This document shows, piece by piece, positions 10,067 to 19,142 of a DNA stretch of 64,000 nucleotides. The stretch comes from Aureimonas sp. SK2. GTDB lineage: Bacteria > Pseudomonadota > Alphaproteobacteria > Rhizobiales > Rhizobiaceae. How positions within the stretch are numbered: the stretch's first letter is position 1; the number at the start of each line of letters is the position of its first letter. The notes below the pieces were generated by a model that saw only the letters and a list, made by a program, of their open reading frames with translations, was not told where the DNA came from and did not search any database. The position numbers and the translations under genes were made by a program. The stretch covers positions 41,670 to 105,669 of the forward strand of contig NZ_JAPZDS010000016.1 in assembly GCF_029813115.1 (NCBI RefSeq), read 5' to 3'.

Positions 10067-11140
10067 ATGACCGATACCGCCAAGACCGGATTGACCTATG
10101 CCCAAGCCGGCGTCGACATCGACGCGGGCAACGAACTCGTGCGCCGGATCAAGCCGCTGGTCCGTTCGACCCGCCGCCCCGGGGCCGACGGCGAGATCGG
10201 CGGATTCGGCGGGCTGTTCGACCTCAAGGCCGCGGGCTTTTCGGACCCGGTTCTGGTGGCCGCCAACGACGGCGTCGGCACCAAGCTCAAGATCGCGATC
10301 GATACCGGCCTGCACGATACGATCGGCATCGACCTCGTGGCCATGTGCGTCAACGATCTCGTGGTGCAGGGCGCCGAGCCGCTCTTCTTCCTCGACTACT
10401 TCGCCACCGGCAAGCTCGACCCGGCGCAGGGCGAGGCGATCGTCGCGGGTATCGCCGAGGGCTGCCGTCAGGCGGGCTGCGCGCTGATCGGCGGCGAAAC
10501 CGCCGAGATGCCTGGCCTCTACGCCGAAAAGGACTACGATCTCGCGGGCTTCGCCGTCGGGGCCGCCGAGCGCGGACGGCTCCTGCCTAGCGCGGACCTC
10601 GTGTCGGGCGACGTGATCCTCGGCCTCGTGTCCTCCGGCGTCCATTCCAACGGCTATTCGCTGGTGCGGCGCGTGGTCGAGAAGGCCAGCGCGCGTTACG
10701 ACGCGCCGGCCCCTTTCGAGGCCGGGGGCAAGAGCCTCGCCGAGGTGCTGATCGAGCCGACGCGCATCTACGTGAAGCCGCTGCTCGCCGCGATCCGCGC
10801 GGGCGACGGCATCAAGGCGCTCGCCCACATCACCGGCGGCGGCTTTCCCGAGAACATTCCGCGCGTCCTGCCGGAGCATCTGCGCGCCGACATCGACGTC
10901 CAGGTGATCCCCGTCCCGGCGGTCTTCTCCTGGCTAGCCGCGCAAGGCGGCATCGCGGAAACCGAGATGCTGCGCACCTTCAACTGCGGCGTCGGCATGA
11001 TCGTCGTCGTCAGCGAGGCGGAAGCCGCGGCCGTCGCGGCGGTTCTTCAAAGCGAAGGCGAGACCGTGGTGCCGCTCGGCCGCGTCCTCCCGCGCGAGGC
11101 GGAGGCTGCCGTGACCTTCAACGGACAGCTCGCCCTGTGA
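10067..11140 (+). CDS. purM: Phosphoribosylformylglycinamidine cyclo-ligase (AIR synthetase)
   Basis: 357-aa cytoplasmic enzyme that closes the imidazole ring in purine synthesis (FGAM + ATP to AIR). Visible family signatures: the N-terminal [12 protein letters not shown], the glycine-rich GGFGGLFDL loop, the ATP-binding [11 protein letters not shown] stretch, GGETAEMPG, and [15 protein letters not shown]. The start at 10067 was chosen because AAAGAGGG precedes it at good spacing and the family starts with a T-x-YAxAGVD block; the frame is open 17 codons further upstream. It overlaps purN by 4 nt (GTGA), so the two are translationally coupled. Confidence 0.97.
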   Translation: MTDTAKTGLTYAQAGVDIDAGNELVRRIKPLVRSTRRPGADGEIGGFGGLFDLKAAGFSDPVLVAANDGVGTKLKIAIDTGLHDTIGIDLVAMCVNDLVVQGAEPLFFLDYFATGKLDPAQGEAIVAGIAEGCRQAGCALIGGETAEMPGLYAEKDYDLAGFAVGAAERGRLLPSADLVSGDVILGLVSSGVHSNGYSLVRRVVEKASARYDAPAPFEAGGKSLAEVLIEPTRIYVKPLLAAIRAGDGIKALAHITGGGFPENIPRVLPEHLRADIDVQVIPVPAVFSWLAAQGGIAETEMLRTFNCGVGMIVVVSEAEAAAVAAVLQSEGETVVPLGRVLPREAEAAVTFNGQLAL

Positions 11141-11832
11141 GCACGGTGAAAGCCCGAAAGCGCGTCGCGGTCCTGATCTCGGGCCGCGGCTCCAACATGA
11201 GCGCGCTCATCGGCGCGGCGATGGATCCGTCCTATCCCGGCGAGATCGTGGCCGTGCTCTCCAACAAGCCGAACGCCGGAGGGCTGGCCACGGCCGCACG
11301 CTACGGCATCCCGGCTAAGGCCGTGGACCAGCGCGACTACCAGGACCGCGCGACCCATGAGCAAGCCCTGATCGAGACGTTGGACGCCTTCCGGCCGGAC
11401 GTCGTCTGCCTCGCCGGCTACATGCGGCTGCTGACCCCCCTCTTCGTCGGTCACTACGCCGGGCGGATGATCAACATCCACCCCTCGCTCCTGCCGCTCT
11501 TTCCTGGCCTGCACACGCACGAGCGCGTCCTGGAAGCGGGCATGCGGATCCACGGCTGCACCGTGCATTTCGTGACCGACGACATGGACGAAGGCCCGAT
11601 CATCGCGCAGGCCGCCATCGCCGTGGAGCGTGGCGACACGCCGGACGCCCTGGCGGGTCGTCTCCTGCGCGCAGAGCACCGGCTCTATCCGCACGCGCTG
11701 CGCCTCGTGCTCGACGGGACCGTACGGCAGGAGGGCAGCCGGACCGTGCACGATGCGGCGCCTGCAAGCGGCGAACGCCCCGCGAAGGAGGCAGGGACCA
11801 TCCTCGTCGCGCCCGACGCGCGCGAAGGCTGA
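11137..11832 (+). CDS. purN: Phosphoribosylglycinamide formyltransferase
   Basis: 231-aa enzyme transferring a formyl group from 10-formyl-THF to GAR, the third step of purine synthesis. The catalytic triad is visible as N113 and H115 ([10 protein letters not shown]) and D151 (DMDEGPI), and the phosphate-binding loop as SGRGSNM at 15-21. The GTG start overlaps the purM stop by 4 nt. The last 30 or so residues are a poorly conserved Ala/Glu-rich tail. No terminator was seen before the next gene. Confidence 0.96.
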   Translation: MSTVKARKRVAVLISGRGSNMSALIGAAMDPSYPGEIVAVLSNKPNAGGLATAARYGIPAKAVDQRDYQDRATHEQALIETLDAFRPDVVCLAGYMRLLTPLFVGHYAGRMINIHPSLLPLFPGLHTHERVLEAGMRIHGCTVHFVTDDMDEGPIIAQAAIAVERGDTPDALAGRLLRAEHRLYPHALRLVLDGTVRQEGSRTVHDAAPASGERPAKEAGTILVAPDAREG

Positions 11833-11857
11833 CGAAAGGTCATCGGCCCTTCGTCTT

Positions 11858-11885
11858 TTGACTCGCAGTCCCGGATCGCTATCGT
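11858..11885 (+). promoter_or_regulatory. Candidate sigma-70 promoter upstream of the DUF2125-type gene
   Basis: TTGACT (11858-11863) and TATCGT (11880-11885) are spaced 16 nt apart in the gap between purN and the next gene, about 50 nt before its ATG. Found by eye. Confidence 0.4.
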
Positions 11886-11934
11886 CGGCCGGTGCGTCGG
11901 ACGCGTTGCCGACGGAGCCGGCTAAGGAGCAGAC

Positions 11935-13458
11935 ATGCGCCCGTCCACCCTGCATTCCACGGCCCTCGCGCTTCTGGTGTCGACGGCGTCGGCCGCCTTG
12001 GCCCAACCCGGCACGAGCCAGGAAGCCTTGGCCCTGCAGAAGCGGATGGAGCGCTACATCGGCAAGGCGGCCTTCGCCGATCGCTACGTGATCATCACGC
12101 CCAATGCCGAGGGCTACCGTGTGGCGATGGACCTGTCGCCGCTGATGTCGCACCTCACCGATTCCGGGGTGACCCTGGAGGTCAGCCCGTTCGATTTCCA
12201 GATGTCCCGGCGTGCGGACGGGAACTGGGACGTCGCGGGCAAATACTTCGAACGCCTGCGCTTCGTGACCCCCGCGGGACCGGACGGCGAGGCGATCGAC
12301 CTCGACATGCGTCTGAACGACGGCGGCTACGGCGGGGTGGTCGCCGACAGCACGGGCACCTTCCTCACCTCGTCCGGCCGCGTCGGCTCGATGGACATGC
12401 GTCAGGAAGACCCGCGCTCCGTCACGCAGTCCACGATCGGAACGAACGAATACGATTGGCAGGCCTCGGACAGCGGCCCCGGCCTCGTCAACGCCACCAT
12501 GGTCCAGACGATCGCGTCGAGCCGCGAGGTCGTGGTGATGAAGCTCGCGCCGGCCGAGCCGGCGGATCAGCCCGAGACCGGCGAGGCGGCGACTGCCCCG
12601 TTCGATTTCGGCCCGACGACGACGACGATGGGCGCCACGGAAATCAAGGCGTCCATGGCCGGGATGCGCGCCGCGGCGATCCAGGACCTCTGGGCGCTTG
12701 CGGTCGAGCGGTTCGAATCGTCCGCCGATGGTGGCGATACCTTCCGCGACGAGTTGCGGACGTCGCTTCGGGCGCTCGGCCCGGTCTGGACCGACTTTTC
12801 CGCCGGATACGCGATGAAGGATCTGAAGGTCGAGTCGTCGGTGGGCAGCGCCACTCTGGCCCGGTTCGAACAGACGATGAGCTCCGACGGTCTCGTGCGC
12901 TCCGGAGACCATCGGATGACCCTCGCGATCGAGGGGCTCACCCTGAATTCAGAACTGCTGCCGCCCGCCGCGCGCGACCTGATGCCCCGATCCGCCGTCT
13001 TCAATTTTGCCGCGACGGGCGTCGATCTCGAAACGCCGATGCGGCTCGTAGCCGACCATATCGATCCGAAGCGCGAAACTCTCCTGCCTCAGGAAACCGG
13101 CGAGGCGCTCCTGGCCAGCTTCCTGGAGCACCCGCCGCGCCTCCTCGTCGAGCCGAGCCGGATCACCGGGCCGGGCTACGAGATGACCGTCGACCTCGCG
13201 GCGGAGTGGAGCGGCGACGCCTACGGCCTCGTCGCCAACATTTCGGCCACGGGTATCGACGGCGTGCTGGCGAAGCTGCAGGCTGCCGGCACGCCGGAAG
13301 CCCTGCAGACGGCGGGCGTGCTGGGGCTCGCCAAGGGCTTCGGTCGGCCGGAGGTGGACGGGCGCACGGCCTGGACGATCGAGCGGCCGAGCGACGGCTC
13401 GGTCAAGGTCAACGGGGTCGAACTCGTGCCGGCCCCTGCCCCGACGACTACGCCTTGA
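11935..13458 (+). CDS. Secreted DUF2125-type protein of unknown function
   Basis: 507-aa protein with a clear Sec signal peptide (hydrophobic LALLVSTASAALAQP, likely cleaved after AQ near residue 24). The mature part is mixed alpha/beta with no cysteine-rich or catalytic motif that I recognise. Layout and composition resemble the alphaproteobacterial DUF2125 family of periplasmic or outer-membrane-associated proteins, some of which are LolA/AsmA-like in architecture; this assignment is from general appearance, not a diagnostic motif. AAGGAG occurs 8 nt before the ATG. It is convergent with the molybdopterin oxidoreductase gene, with 9 nt between the stops. Confidence 0.6.
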   Translation: MRPSTLHSTALALLVSTASAALAQPGTSQEALALQKRMERYIGKAAFADRYVIITPNAEGYRVAMDLSPLMSHLTDSGVTLEVSPFDFQMSRRADGNWDVAGKYFERLRFVTPAGPDGEAIDLDMRLNDGGYGGVVADSTGTFLTSSGRVGSMDMRQEDPRSVTQSTIGTNEYDWQASDSGPGLVNATMVQTIASSREVVVMKLAPAEPADQPETGEAATAPFDFGPTTTTMGATEIKASMAGMRAAAIQDLWALAVERFESSADGGDTFRDELRTSLRALGPVWTDFSAGYAMKDLKVESSVGSATLARFEQTMSSDGLVRSGDHRMTLAIEGLTLNSELLPPAARDLMPRSAVFNFAATGVDLETPMRLVADHIDPKRETLLPQETGEALLASFLEHPPRLLVEPSRITGPGYEMTVDLAAEWSGDAYGLVANISATGIDGVLAKLQAAGTPEALQTAGVLGLAKGFGRPEVDGRTAWTIERPSDGSVKVNGVELVPAPAPTTTP

Positions 13459-13467
13459 GCAAGGCGG

Positions 13468-15573
13468 TTAGGCTGCGCGCACCCAGACCCGGTTGTCGTG
13501 AAAGGCCGCTCCGCCGAAGGGCGCGGCCGGATCGGCACCGGTCAGGACGTTGATCCCCTCGCCGCGCTCGAACGCGTCGTTGGGCCAGAGGCCTTCGTGG
13601 ATCAAGACGCCCGGCTTGGCGCCGGCGTCCAGCTTCACCGGCAGGACCAACTCGCCGCGCCCGTTGCCAACCTCGACCCGCTGACCATTCAGAAGGCCCA
13701 GGCGCTCGGCGTCGTCCGGATGCATGCGCAGTTCGGGACGTCCCTCCCGCTTTCGGGAGCCTTCGGTCTCGGCAAAGGACGAATTGAGGAACTGCCGCGC
13801 CGGCGGCGTCGCGAGCCGGAACGGGTGCTCGGCGTCGGGCTCCTCGATCAGGGCGGCATGGTCGGGAAAGGATGGCAGCGCTTCGACCGGCCCGAGCAGC
13901 CCCATGGAGGCCGGCGGGCGGTTCGGCGCCGCGAGATCGGCCCAGTCCACGCGGAAGCGGAACCGGCGATCGCGCGTCGCGAAGCCATCGATGTAGTGCG
14001 CTTCGGCGAAGCCCGGCTGCACGTCAAGCCAGCGGTCGCGCTCCAGCGCCTCCAGCCCCTGGTAGCCGCTGCGGCGCAGGAGATCGTCGATCAGGGCGCG
14101 CTCGCTCATGCCGAAGCCCGGCCTATCCGCGACGCCGAGCCGCTTGGCCAGTTCCTCAACCACGAAGTGGTTGGTGCGGACCGTCTCGGGATGATCGATC
14201 AGCTTGGGGCCGAACAGGATGTGGCTCTGCCCGCCGCCCCGATAGATATCGTCGTACTCCACCGACATGGCGGCCGGCAGGACGAGGTCGGCGAGCTTCG
14301 CCGTATCGGTCATGAACTGCTCGTGCACCGCGACGAACAGGTCCTCGCGCAGCAGTCCGCGCACAACGTCCCGCTGCTCGGGCGCGACGTTGGCGGGGTT
14401 GGTGTTCTGCACCAGCATTGCCGTCACCGGCGGCCCGCCCGCGAGAGCCTGCCGGTCGCCCGTCAGCACCGCGCCGATCCGCGACTGGTCGAGATGGCGG
14501 ATGGAAGGATCGAGGTCGCCGAGTCCTTCGATCAGCACCTTGTCGAAGCGCCACAGCGCGCCGTTGTTGTGAAAGGCGCCCCCACCTTCGTGCTGCCAAT
14601 GACCGAAGACCGTGGGGACGGAAAGCGCGGCGTGCATGGCCACAGCGCCGTTGCGCTGGCGCGAGAAGCCGTAGCCGAGGCGGAAGAAGGTCCGGGGCGT
14701 GCGCCCGATCAGCGCGGCGAACCCCTCGATTTCCTCCACCGAGAGACCGGTAATCGCGCTGGCCCATTGCGGCGTGCGGGTGGAGAGATGTGCCTCCAAC
14801 CCGGCCGGGTCGTCGCCGTAGCGGTCGAGATAGGCGCGGTCCGCCGTGCCGTCGCGAAATCCGATGTGCATCAGCGCACAGGCGAGAGCGCCGTCCGTGC
14901 CGGGACGCAGCTTGAGCGCGGAGTCGGCCTGTTTCATCGTCGGGTTGTCGTAGATGTCGATCACAACGATCGGCGCACCGCGCTCCTTCCGGGCGCGCAC
15001 GGCGTGGGTCATGACGTTGACCTGCGTCGCCACCGCATTGGTGCCCCAGATCACGACGCAGTCGGACTTCGCCATCTCGCGCGGATCGACGCCCGCGAGC
15101 CGTCCCGTCCCGGCGACGAAGCCGGTCCAGGCGGTATTGGTGCAGATCGTGTCGAACTCGCCGGAATAGCGCTTGGCGTGGCGCAGGCGGTTGATCCCGT
15201 CGCGCTGCACGAGGCCCATCGTGCCGGCATAATAATAGGGCCAGACGGCTTCCGAGCCGTGGCGCGCCTCCGCCCGGAGGAACTGTTCCGCCACGAGGTC
15301 GAGCGCGTCGTCCCAGCCGATCTCGCGCCAGCCGCCGTCGCCCTTGCCCCCCGCGCGCTGCAGCGGCTTCAGGAGGCGGCCGGGATGGTGGACCCGCTCG
15401 GCATAGCGGGCGACCTTGGCGCAGATGACGCCCGCCGTGTAACTGTTGTCCTCGGCGCCTCGCACGCGGCCGATCGTGCGCTCGTCGAGGATCTCGACCT
15501 CCAGCGCGCAGGTGGACGGGCAATCGTGCGGACAGGCGGTGTAACCCTTGCGGGCCGGGACGTGCTGGTTCAT
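13468..15573 (-). CDS. Molybdopterin-dependent oxidoreductase (DMSO reductase superfamily)
   Basis: 701-aa soluble oxidoreductase with a bis-MGD molybdenum fold. The N-terminal cysteines C14-x3-C18-x3-C22-x28-C51 (CPHDCPSTC, then VICAK) should bind a [4Fe-4S] cluster, after which the Mo-cofactor blocks (YYYAGTMG, IWGTNA, LRPGTDGALA, QNTNPANVAP) follow in order, ending in the C-terminal substrate-channel domain (LNGQRVEVGNGRG). No twin-arginine signal is seen, so it is probably cytoplasmic. The start at 15573 (MNQHVPARKG) is preferred over an open frame to 15639 because the Fe-S motif normally lies about 15 residues in. The substrate is unknown, and no electron-transfer partner subunit is nearby. 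Confidence 0.88.
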   Translation of the reverse strand: MNQHVPARKGYTACPHDCPSTCALEVEILDERTIGRVRGAEDNSYTAGVICAKVARYAERVHHPGRLLKPLQRAGGKGDGGWREIGWDDALDLVAEQFLRAEARHGSEAVWPYYYAGTMGLVQRDGINRLRHAKRYSGEFDTICTNTAWTGFVAGTGRLAGVDPREMAKSDCVVIWGTNAVATQVNVMTHAVRARKERGAPIVVIDIYDNPTMKQADSALKLRPGTDGALACALMHIGFRDGTADRAYLDRYGDDPAGLEAHLSTRTPQWASAITGLSVEEIEGFAALIGRTPRTFFRLGYGFSRQRNGAVAMHAALSVPTVFGHWQHEGGGAFHNNGALWRFDKVLIEGLGDLDPSIRHLDQSRIGAVLTGDRQALAGGPPVTAMLVQNTNPANVAPEQRDVVRGLLREDLFVAVHEQFMTDTAKLADLVLPAAMSVEYDDIYRGGGQSHILFGPKLIDHPETVRTNHFVVEELAKRLGVADRPGFGMSERALIDDLLRRSGYQGLEALERDRWLDVQPGFAEAHYIDGFATRDRRFRFRVDWADLAAPNRPPASMGLLGPVEALPSFPDHAALIEEPDAEHPFRLATPPARQFLNSSFAETEGSRKREGRPELRMHPDDAERLGLLNGQRVEVGNGRGELVLPVKLDAGAKPGVLIHEGLWPNDAFERGEGINVLTGADPAAPFGGAAFHDNRVWVRAA

Positions 15574-15693
15574 GCGCGAGACCTTACTGGAGGCCGCGTG
15601 CCCTCGCCCATTCTTTTTAGCAATGCAAGCGATCGACATCGCCGATCGAAGCAGAAGGCCGGGCGACGACGCCCGGCCTCTGTCTTGTAGGCG

Positions 15694-16806
15694 TCAGGCC
15701 GCCTGCGCGTAGCGAGCCCGCTCTTCGGGGGTCAGCGAGGGGTAGTCGGTATAGCCGCGCTCGTCGCCGCCATAGAACGTGGCGTTGTCCCATTCGTTGA
15801 GCGGCGCGCCCACCTCGACGCGGGCGACGAGGTCGGGGTTGGAGATGAACAGCTTGCCGAAGCAGGCGAGATCGATCTCGCCCTTTTCGATCTGCTCGAT
15901 AGCGAACTGCGGGTCGTAGTTGTTGTTGCCCATGTAGACGCCGTCGAAGCGCTGACGAAGGGCTGCGTAGTCGAAGCCGTCCTTGTTGCGATCGCCGCCC
16001 GTCTGGCCTTCGATCACATGGAGGTACAGCGGCTTGCGCTTGTTCAGCTCCTCGACATAGGCGTTAAACAGGCCCTGCTGGTCACTCTCGCTGGACCCGC
16101 CCATCACAGTGACGGGCGAAATGCGCACGCCGACATGCTCTTTGTCCCAGGCGGCGATCACCGCATCCAGAACCTCGAGCGGGAAGCGCATCCGGTTCTC
16201 GACCGAGCCGCCGTAGCGATCGGTGCGCGTGTTGGTGCCGTCGCGCAGGAACTGGTCGAGCAGGTAGCCGTTGGCCGAATGGACCTCGACACCGTCGAAG
16301 CCGGCCGCACGGGCGTTGCGCGTCGCCTTGACGTAGTCCTGGATCACACGCGGCAACTCGCTCTCGTCCAGCGCGCGGGGCGTCTCGTGCTCCTTGAAAC
16401 CCTCCTCCGTGAAGGCCTTGCCGCTCGGCTTGACGGCCGAAGGCGCCACCGGTGGCTGGTTACCCGGCTGCAGGTCGGGATGCGAAATGCGGCCAACATG
16501 CCAGAGCTGCAGGACGATCTTCCCGCCCTCGGCATGCACGGCGTCGGTCACCTTCTTCCAGGCCGTGACCTGCTCGTCGGAAAAGATGCCGGGCGTCCAG
16601 GCATAGCCCCGCCCTTCGGGCGAGATGTTGGTGGCTTCCGAAATGATCAGGCCAGCACCCGCCCGCTGGCGGTAGTACTCGACGTGCATCTCCTTGGGCA
16701 CGCCGTCGCTGGTGGCGCGGCTGCGCGTCAACGGCGCCATGACGGCGCGATTGGCAAGGCGCAGCGGCCCAAGATCGAACGGCTGGAAGAACTTCTTTTC
16801 GGCCAT
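15694..16806 (-). CDS. nemA: Old Yellow Enzyme family alkene reductase
   Basis: 370-aa FMN-dependent TIM-barrel ene-reductase of the NemA/OYE class, which reduces activated alkenes, N-ethylmaleimide or nitrate esters using NAD(P)H. Signatures: FQPFDLGPLRLANRAVMAPLTRSRA at the N-terminus (FMN loop), LQLWHVGRISHP, the catalytic-region VEVHSANGYLLDQFLRD, and NTRTDRYGGSVENR; the phosphate-binding GNNNYD block is near residue 300. The start at 16806 (MAEKKFF) follows GGAC/AAAGGG spacing typical of the family; the upstream open frame to 16905 encodes unrelated residues. Its physiological substrate is unknown. Divergent from rlmJ. Confidence 0.92.
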   Translation of the reverse strand: MAEKKFFQPFDLGPLRLANRAVMAPLTRSRATSDGVPKEMHVEYYRQRAGAGLIISEATNISPEGRGYAWTPGIFSDEQVTAWKKVTDAVHAEGGKIVLQLWHVGRISHPDLQPGNQPPVAPSAVKPSGKAFTEEGFKEHETPRALDESELPRVIQDYVKATRNARAAGFDGVEVHSANGYLLDQFLRDGTNTRTDRYGGSVENRMRFPLEVLDAVIAAWDKEHVGVRISPVTVMGGSSESDQQGLFNAYVEELNKRKPLYLHVIEGQTGGDRNKDGFDYAALRQRFDGVYMGNNNYDPQFAIEQIEKGEIDLACFGKLFISNPDLVARVEVGAPLNEWDNATFYGGDERGYTDYPSLTPEERARYAQAA

Positions 16807-16931
16807 GGAAAGGGTCCCGATTTCAATTCGCGGCTGGGCGCGTTTCGCGCTACCAACGCCGCATATGGGGTGCGGGTTCGCGTTGCAGCATCCCCCCTTT
16901 CGCAAATGCAGCGTTCACGGAGCGATAACCT

Positions 16932-17774
16932 TTGAACTATCGGCACGCCTTCCACGCCGGAAACTTCGCCGACGTGGTGAAGCACGCCCTCCTCTGCCGC
17001 CTGATCGAATATCTCAAGCGCAAGGACAAGCCGTTCCGCGTGATGGACACGCATGCCGGACGCGGCCGATACGACCTCAAGGCGGACGAGGCCCGACGCA
17101 CGGGCGAGCACGAGGCGGGCATCTCGGCGCTCCGCGCCTCTCCGGCCTGGGACGAGCCGCTCCTCGCGCCCTATCGCGAAAGCGTCGAGGCCGCCGAGGC
17201 GTCGCTCGGGGCCGACGCCTATCCCGGCAGCCCATGGATCGGGCGCCACCTCCTGCGGCGCCAGGACCGGCTGTCGGCCTACGAGTTGCATCCCGTCGAC
17301 GCGGCGGCGCTGGGCGAGGTGTTCGCCGGCGACGTCCAGGTGAAGACGATCGAGCTCGACGGCTGGCTGGCGCTCGGCGCGCATCTGCCGCCGAAGGAGA
17401 AACGAGGCCTCGTCCTGGTCGACCCGCCCTTCGAGGAAGTGGGCGAGTTCGAGCGCATCGTCGAGCGTGTGACGCAGGCTTGGCAGCGTTGGCCCGGCGG
17501 CACCTACGCCGTGTGGTATCCGATCAAGCGGCGCGCGCAATACGAGGCTTTTCACGCGGCCCTGCGCTCAAGCGGCATGCGCAACGTGATCGCGGCCGAC
17601 TTCTTCCGGGATCCCTTTTCCGCGGAGGAGCGGCTCGTCGGAACGGGCTTCGCCGTGGTGAACCCGCCCTTCACCTTCGCAGCGGAAGCGGATGCCATCT
17701 TGCGCGCGCTACGCCCGGTGCTCGGCGTGGCGGATCGCGCCGATTGTGGCATCATTGCGCTGGTCGCCGAATGA
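16932..17774 (+). CDS. rlmJ: 23S rRNA (adenine-2030-N6)-methyltransferase RlmJ
   Basis: 280-aa SAM-dependent methyltransferase that modifies A2030 of 23S rRNA. The N-terminal signature NYRHAFHAGNFADVVKH is intact with Y3 and K17 at the places of the known catalytic/SAM residues, followed by DTHAGRGRYDL (SAM loop) and the N6-adenine MTase motif DPPF in LVLVDPPFEEV. The start is a TTG at 16932, fixed by the conserved Asn-Tyr-Arg N-terminus; no ATG is available. Length is normal. Confidence 0.95.
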   Translation: MNYRHAFHAGNFADVVKHALLCRLIEYLKRKDKPFRVMDTHAGRGRYDLKADEARRTGEHEAGISALRASPAWDEPLLAPYRESVEAAEASLGADAYPGSPWIGRHLLRRQDRLSAYELHPVDAAALGEVFAGDVQVKTIELDGWLALGAHLPPKEKRGLVLVDPPFEEVGEFERIVERVTQAWQRWPGGTYAVWYPIKRRAQYEAFHAALRSSGMRNVIAADFFRDPFSAEERLVGTGFAVVNPPFTFAAEADAILRALRPVLGVADRADCGIIALVAE

Positions 17775-17846
17775 TCCGGGTGCAATATAACCCTTAACGA
17801 ATGGCGCTACGCGCCCGAAGCCGCCCGTGCACGAAGGATCCGATCC

Positions 17847-18299
17847 ATGCGCTCCCGCCTCGCCGCAGTCTCCGCTCTGGTCGCCGCCTCGGTCGCCGCG
17901 CCCGCTTTCGCGGCCGACTATTACCAGGCCGTGCCGGCTCCGGCGGTGATCGTCACGACGGCCAAGGTTCCGGCCTGCGACGACGCGCGCGTGCTGGCGC
18001 AGGTGGAGGATCAGTTCGAGTACGGCGCGCCCAACACCATTCCCGCCGCTCTGGCGGTCGTGGAGTTCAGCGGCCTGTTCGAGAAAGCCTACCAACCCAT
18101 GGGCGGCCACAAGGAGATCGAGCGCCGCTACTGCCAAGGCACGGCGCTGATCTCCAGCGGCGAGGAGCGCACCTTCTACTACGTTATCGAATATCCGATG
18201 GGCTATGCCGGGCTCGGTTGGCGCGCCGAGGGCTGCGTGCTCGGGTTGGACCCCTGGAAGGTCTACGGCGCCAACTGCGAATCGCTGCGCCGGTTCTGA
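17847..18299 (+). CDS. Small secreted protein of unknown function
   Basis: 150-aa protein with a clean signal peptide (LAAVSALVAASVAAPAFAAD, cleavage expected after AFA near residue 22). The mature 125 or so residues hold four cysteines, placed as two pairs that could form disulfides in the periplasm, and aromatic-rich stretches (RTFYYVIEYPMGY). I do not recognise a named family; similar small secreted proteins of about this size are common in Rhizobiales. It lies 14 nt before the glutathione transferase gene on the same strand. Confidence 0.8.
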   Translation: MRSRLAAVSALVAASVAAPAFAADYYQAVPAPAVIVTTAKVPACDDARVLAQVEDQFEYGAPNTIPAALAVVEFSGLFEKAYQPMGGHKEIERRYCQGTALISSGEERTFYYVIEYPMGYAGLGWRAEGCVLGLDPWKVYGANCESLRRF

Positions 18300-18313
18300 C
18301 GGATCGTCCTGCC

Positions 18314-18910
18314 ATGCGCCTCCTCTATTCCAAGCCCTCGCCCTACTCCTCCAAGGTGCGCATGGCCGCGCATCTATGCGACCTGGCGCTCGACCTCGTT
18401 CCGACCAACACGGCCGACGAGGGCGCCGAGCTCACGCAGTCGAACCCGATCGGCAAGATCCCGGCCCTGATCCTCGACGACGGCACGACGCTCTACGATA
18501 GCCGCGTGATCTGCGAGTATCTCGACCGCCGAGCCGGCAACCCGATCATTCCGCAGGCACCGGAAGCTTGGGCCGCAACCAAGCGCGTCGAGGCGCTGGC
18601 CGACGGCATGACCGAGGCAGCGATGGCCGCGCTCTACGAGAAGCGCTATCGGCCCGAGCCGATGTGGTACGAGCCCTGGATGGACAAGCAGTGGCGCCGC
18701 GCCCACCGGGCGCTGGACGCGCTGGAGCAGGAAGTCGCGACCCTTCCCGAGACGCCGAACCTCGCCCATCTGGCCGTGGCGTCGGACCTCGCCTGGGTGC
18801 AGCTCCGCTTCCCCCAGGAACTGAACGGCCGCCACCCGGCGCTGGCCGACTGGCTCGACCGCTTCTTCGCGGCGCATCCGCAACTGGCGGCGCTAAAGCC
18901 TGTGGCTTGA
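18314..18910 (+). CDS. Glutathione S-transferase
   Basis: 198-aa soluble GST. The N-terminal thioredoxin-like domain begins RLLYSKPSPYSSKVRMA, with the Ser/Tyr region that activates glutathione, and the glutathione-binding motifs IGKIPALILDDG and LYDSRVICEYLD follow around 50-75; the helical C-terminal domain fills the remainder. The ATG at 18314 is the natural start at the edge of the beta strand; the frame is open far upstream, but that region is coded in another frame. The substrate cannot be inferred. Confidence 0.92.
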   Translation: MRLLYSKPSPYSSKVRMAAHLCDLALDLVPTNTADEGAELTQSNPIGKIPALILDDGTTLYDSRVICEYLDRRAGNPIIPQAPEAWAATKRVEALADGMTEAAMAALYEKRYRPEPMWYEPWMDKQWRRAHRALDALEQEVATLPETPNLAHLAVASDLAWVQLRFPQELNGRHPALADWLDRFFAAHPQLAALKPVA

Positions 18911-18993
18911 GACGCATAGACGGCGATGAGGCGGCTGACGGACGCGAGTTCGCAACCATCGCGCATCGGCAAGAAGCATCTTCTTACCCTCTC

Positions 18994-19082
18994 GCCGTCA
19001 TCCTCAGGCTTGACCCGAGTATCTGCGACGGCTCAACGCCTCGACGTGGTAAGATCCTCGGGTCGAGCCCGAGGATGACGGC
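18994..19082. repeat. Compound intergenic inverted repeat
   Basis: Two arms of about 31 nt (18994-19024 and 19052-19082) are inverted copies of each other with a few mismatches, and each arm is itself a small palindrome of the form CCTCGGGCTTGACCCGAGG. The whole can fold either as one long hairpin or as two shorter ones, like a BIME of enterobacteria. It lies between convergent genes (a GST and the porin) and is related to the single unit at 348-382. It may terminate or stabilise transcripts from both sides. Confidence 0.75.
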
Positions 19083-19142
19083 TTGAAATGGCCGATCGCC
19101 TTTGACGCGAAACCCATTGCCCACTCTGCAGAGCCGAGACCC

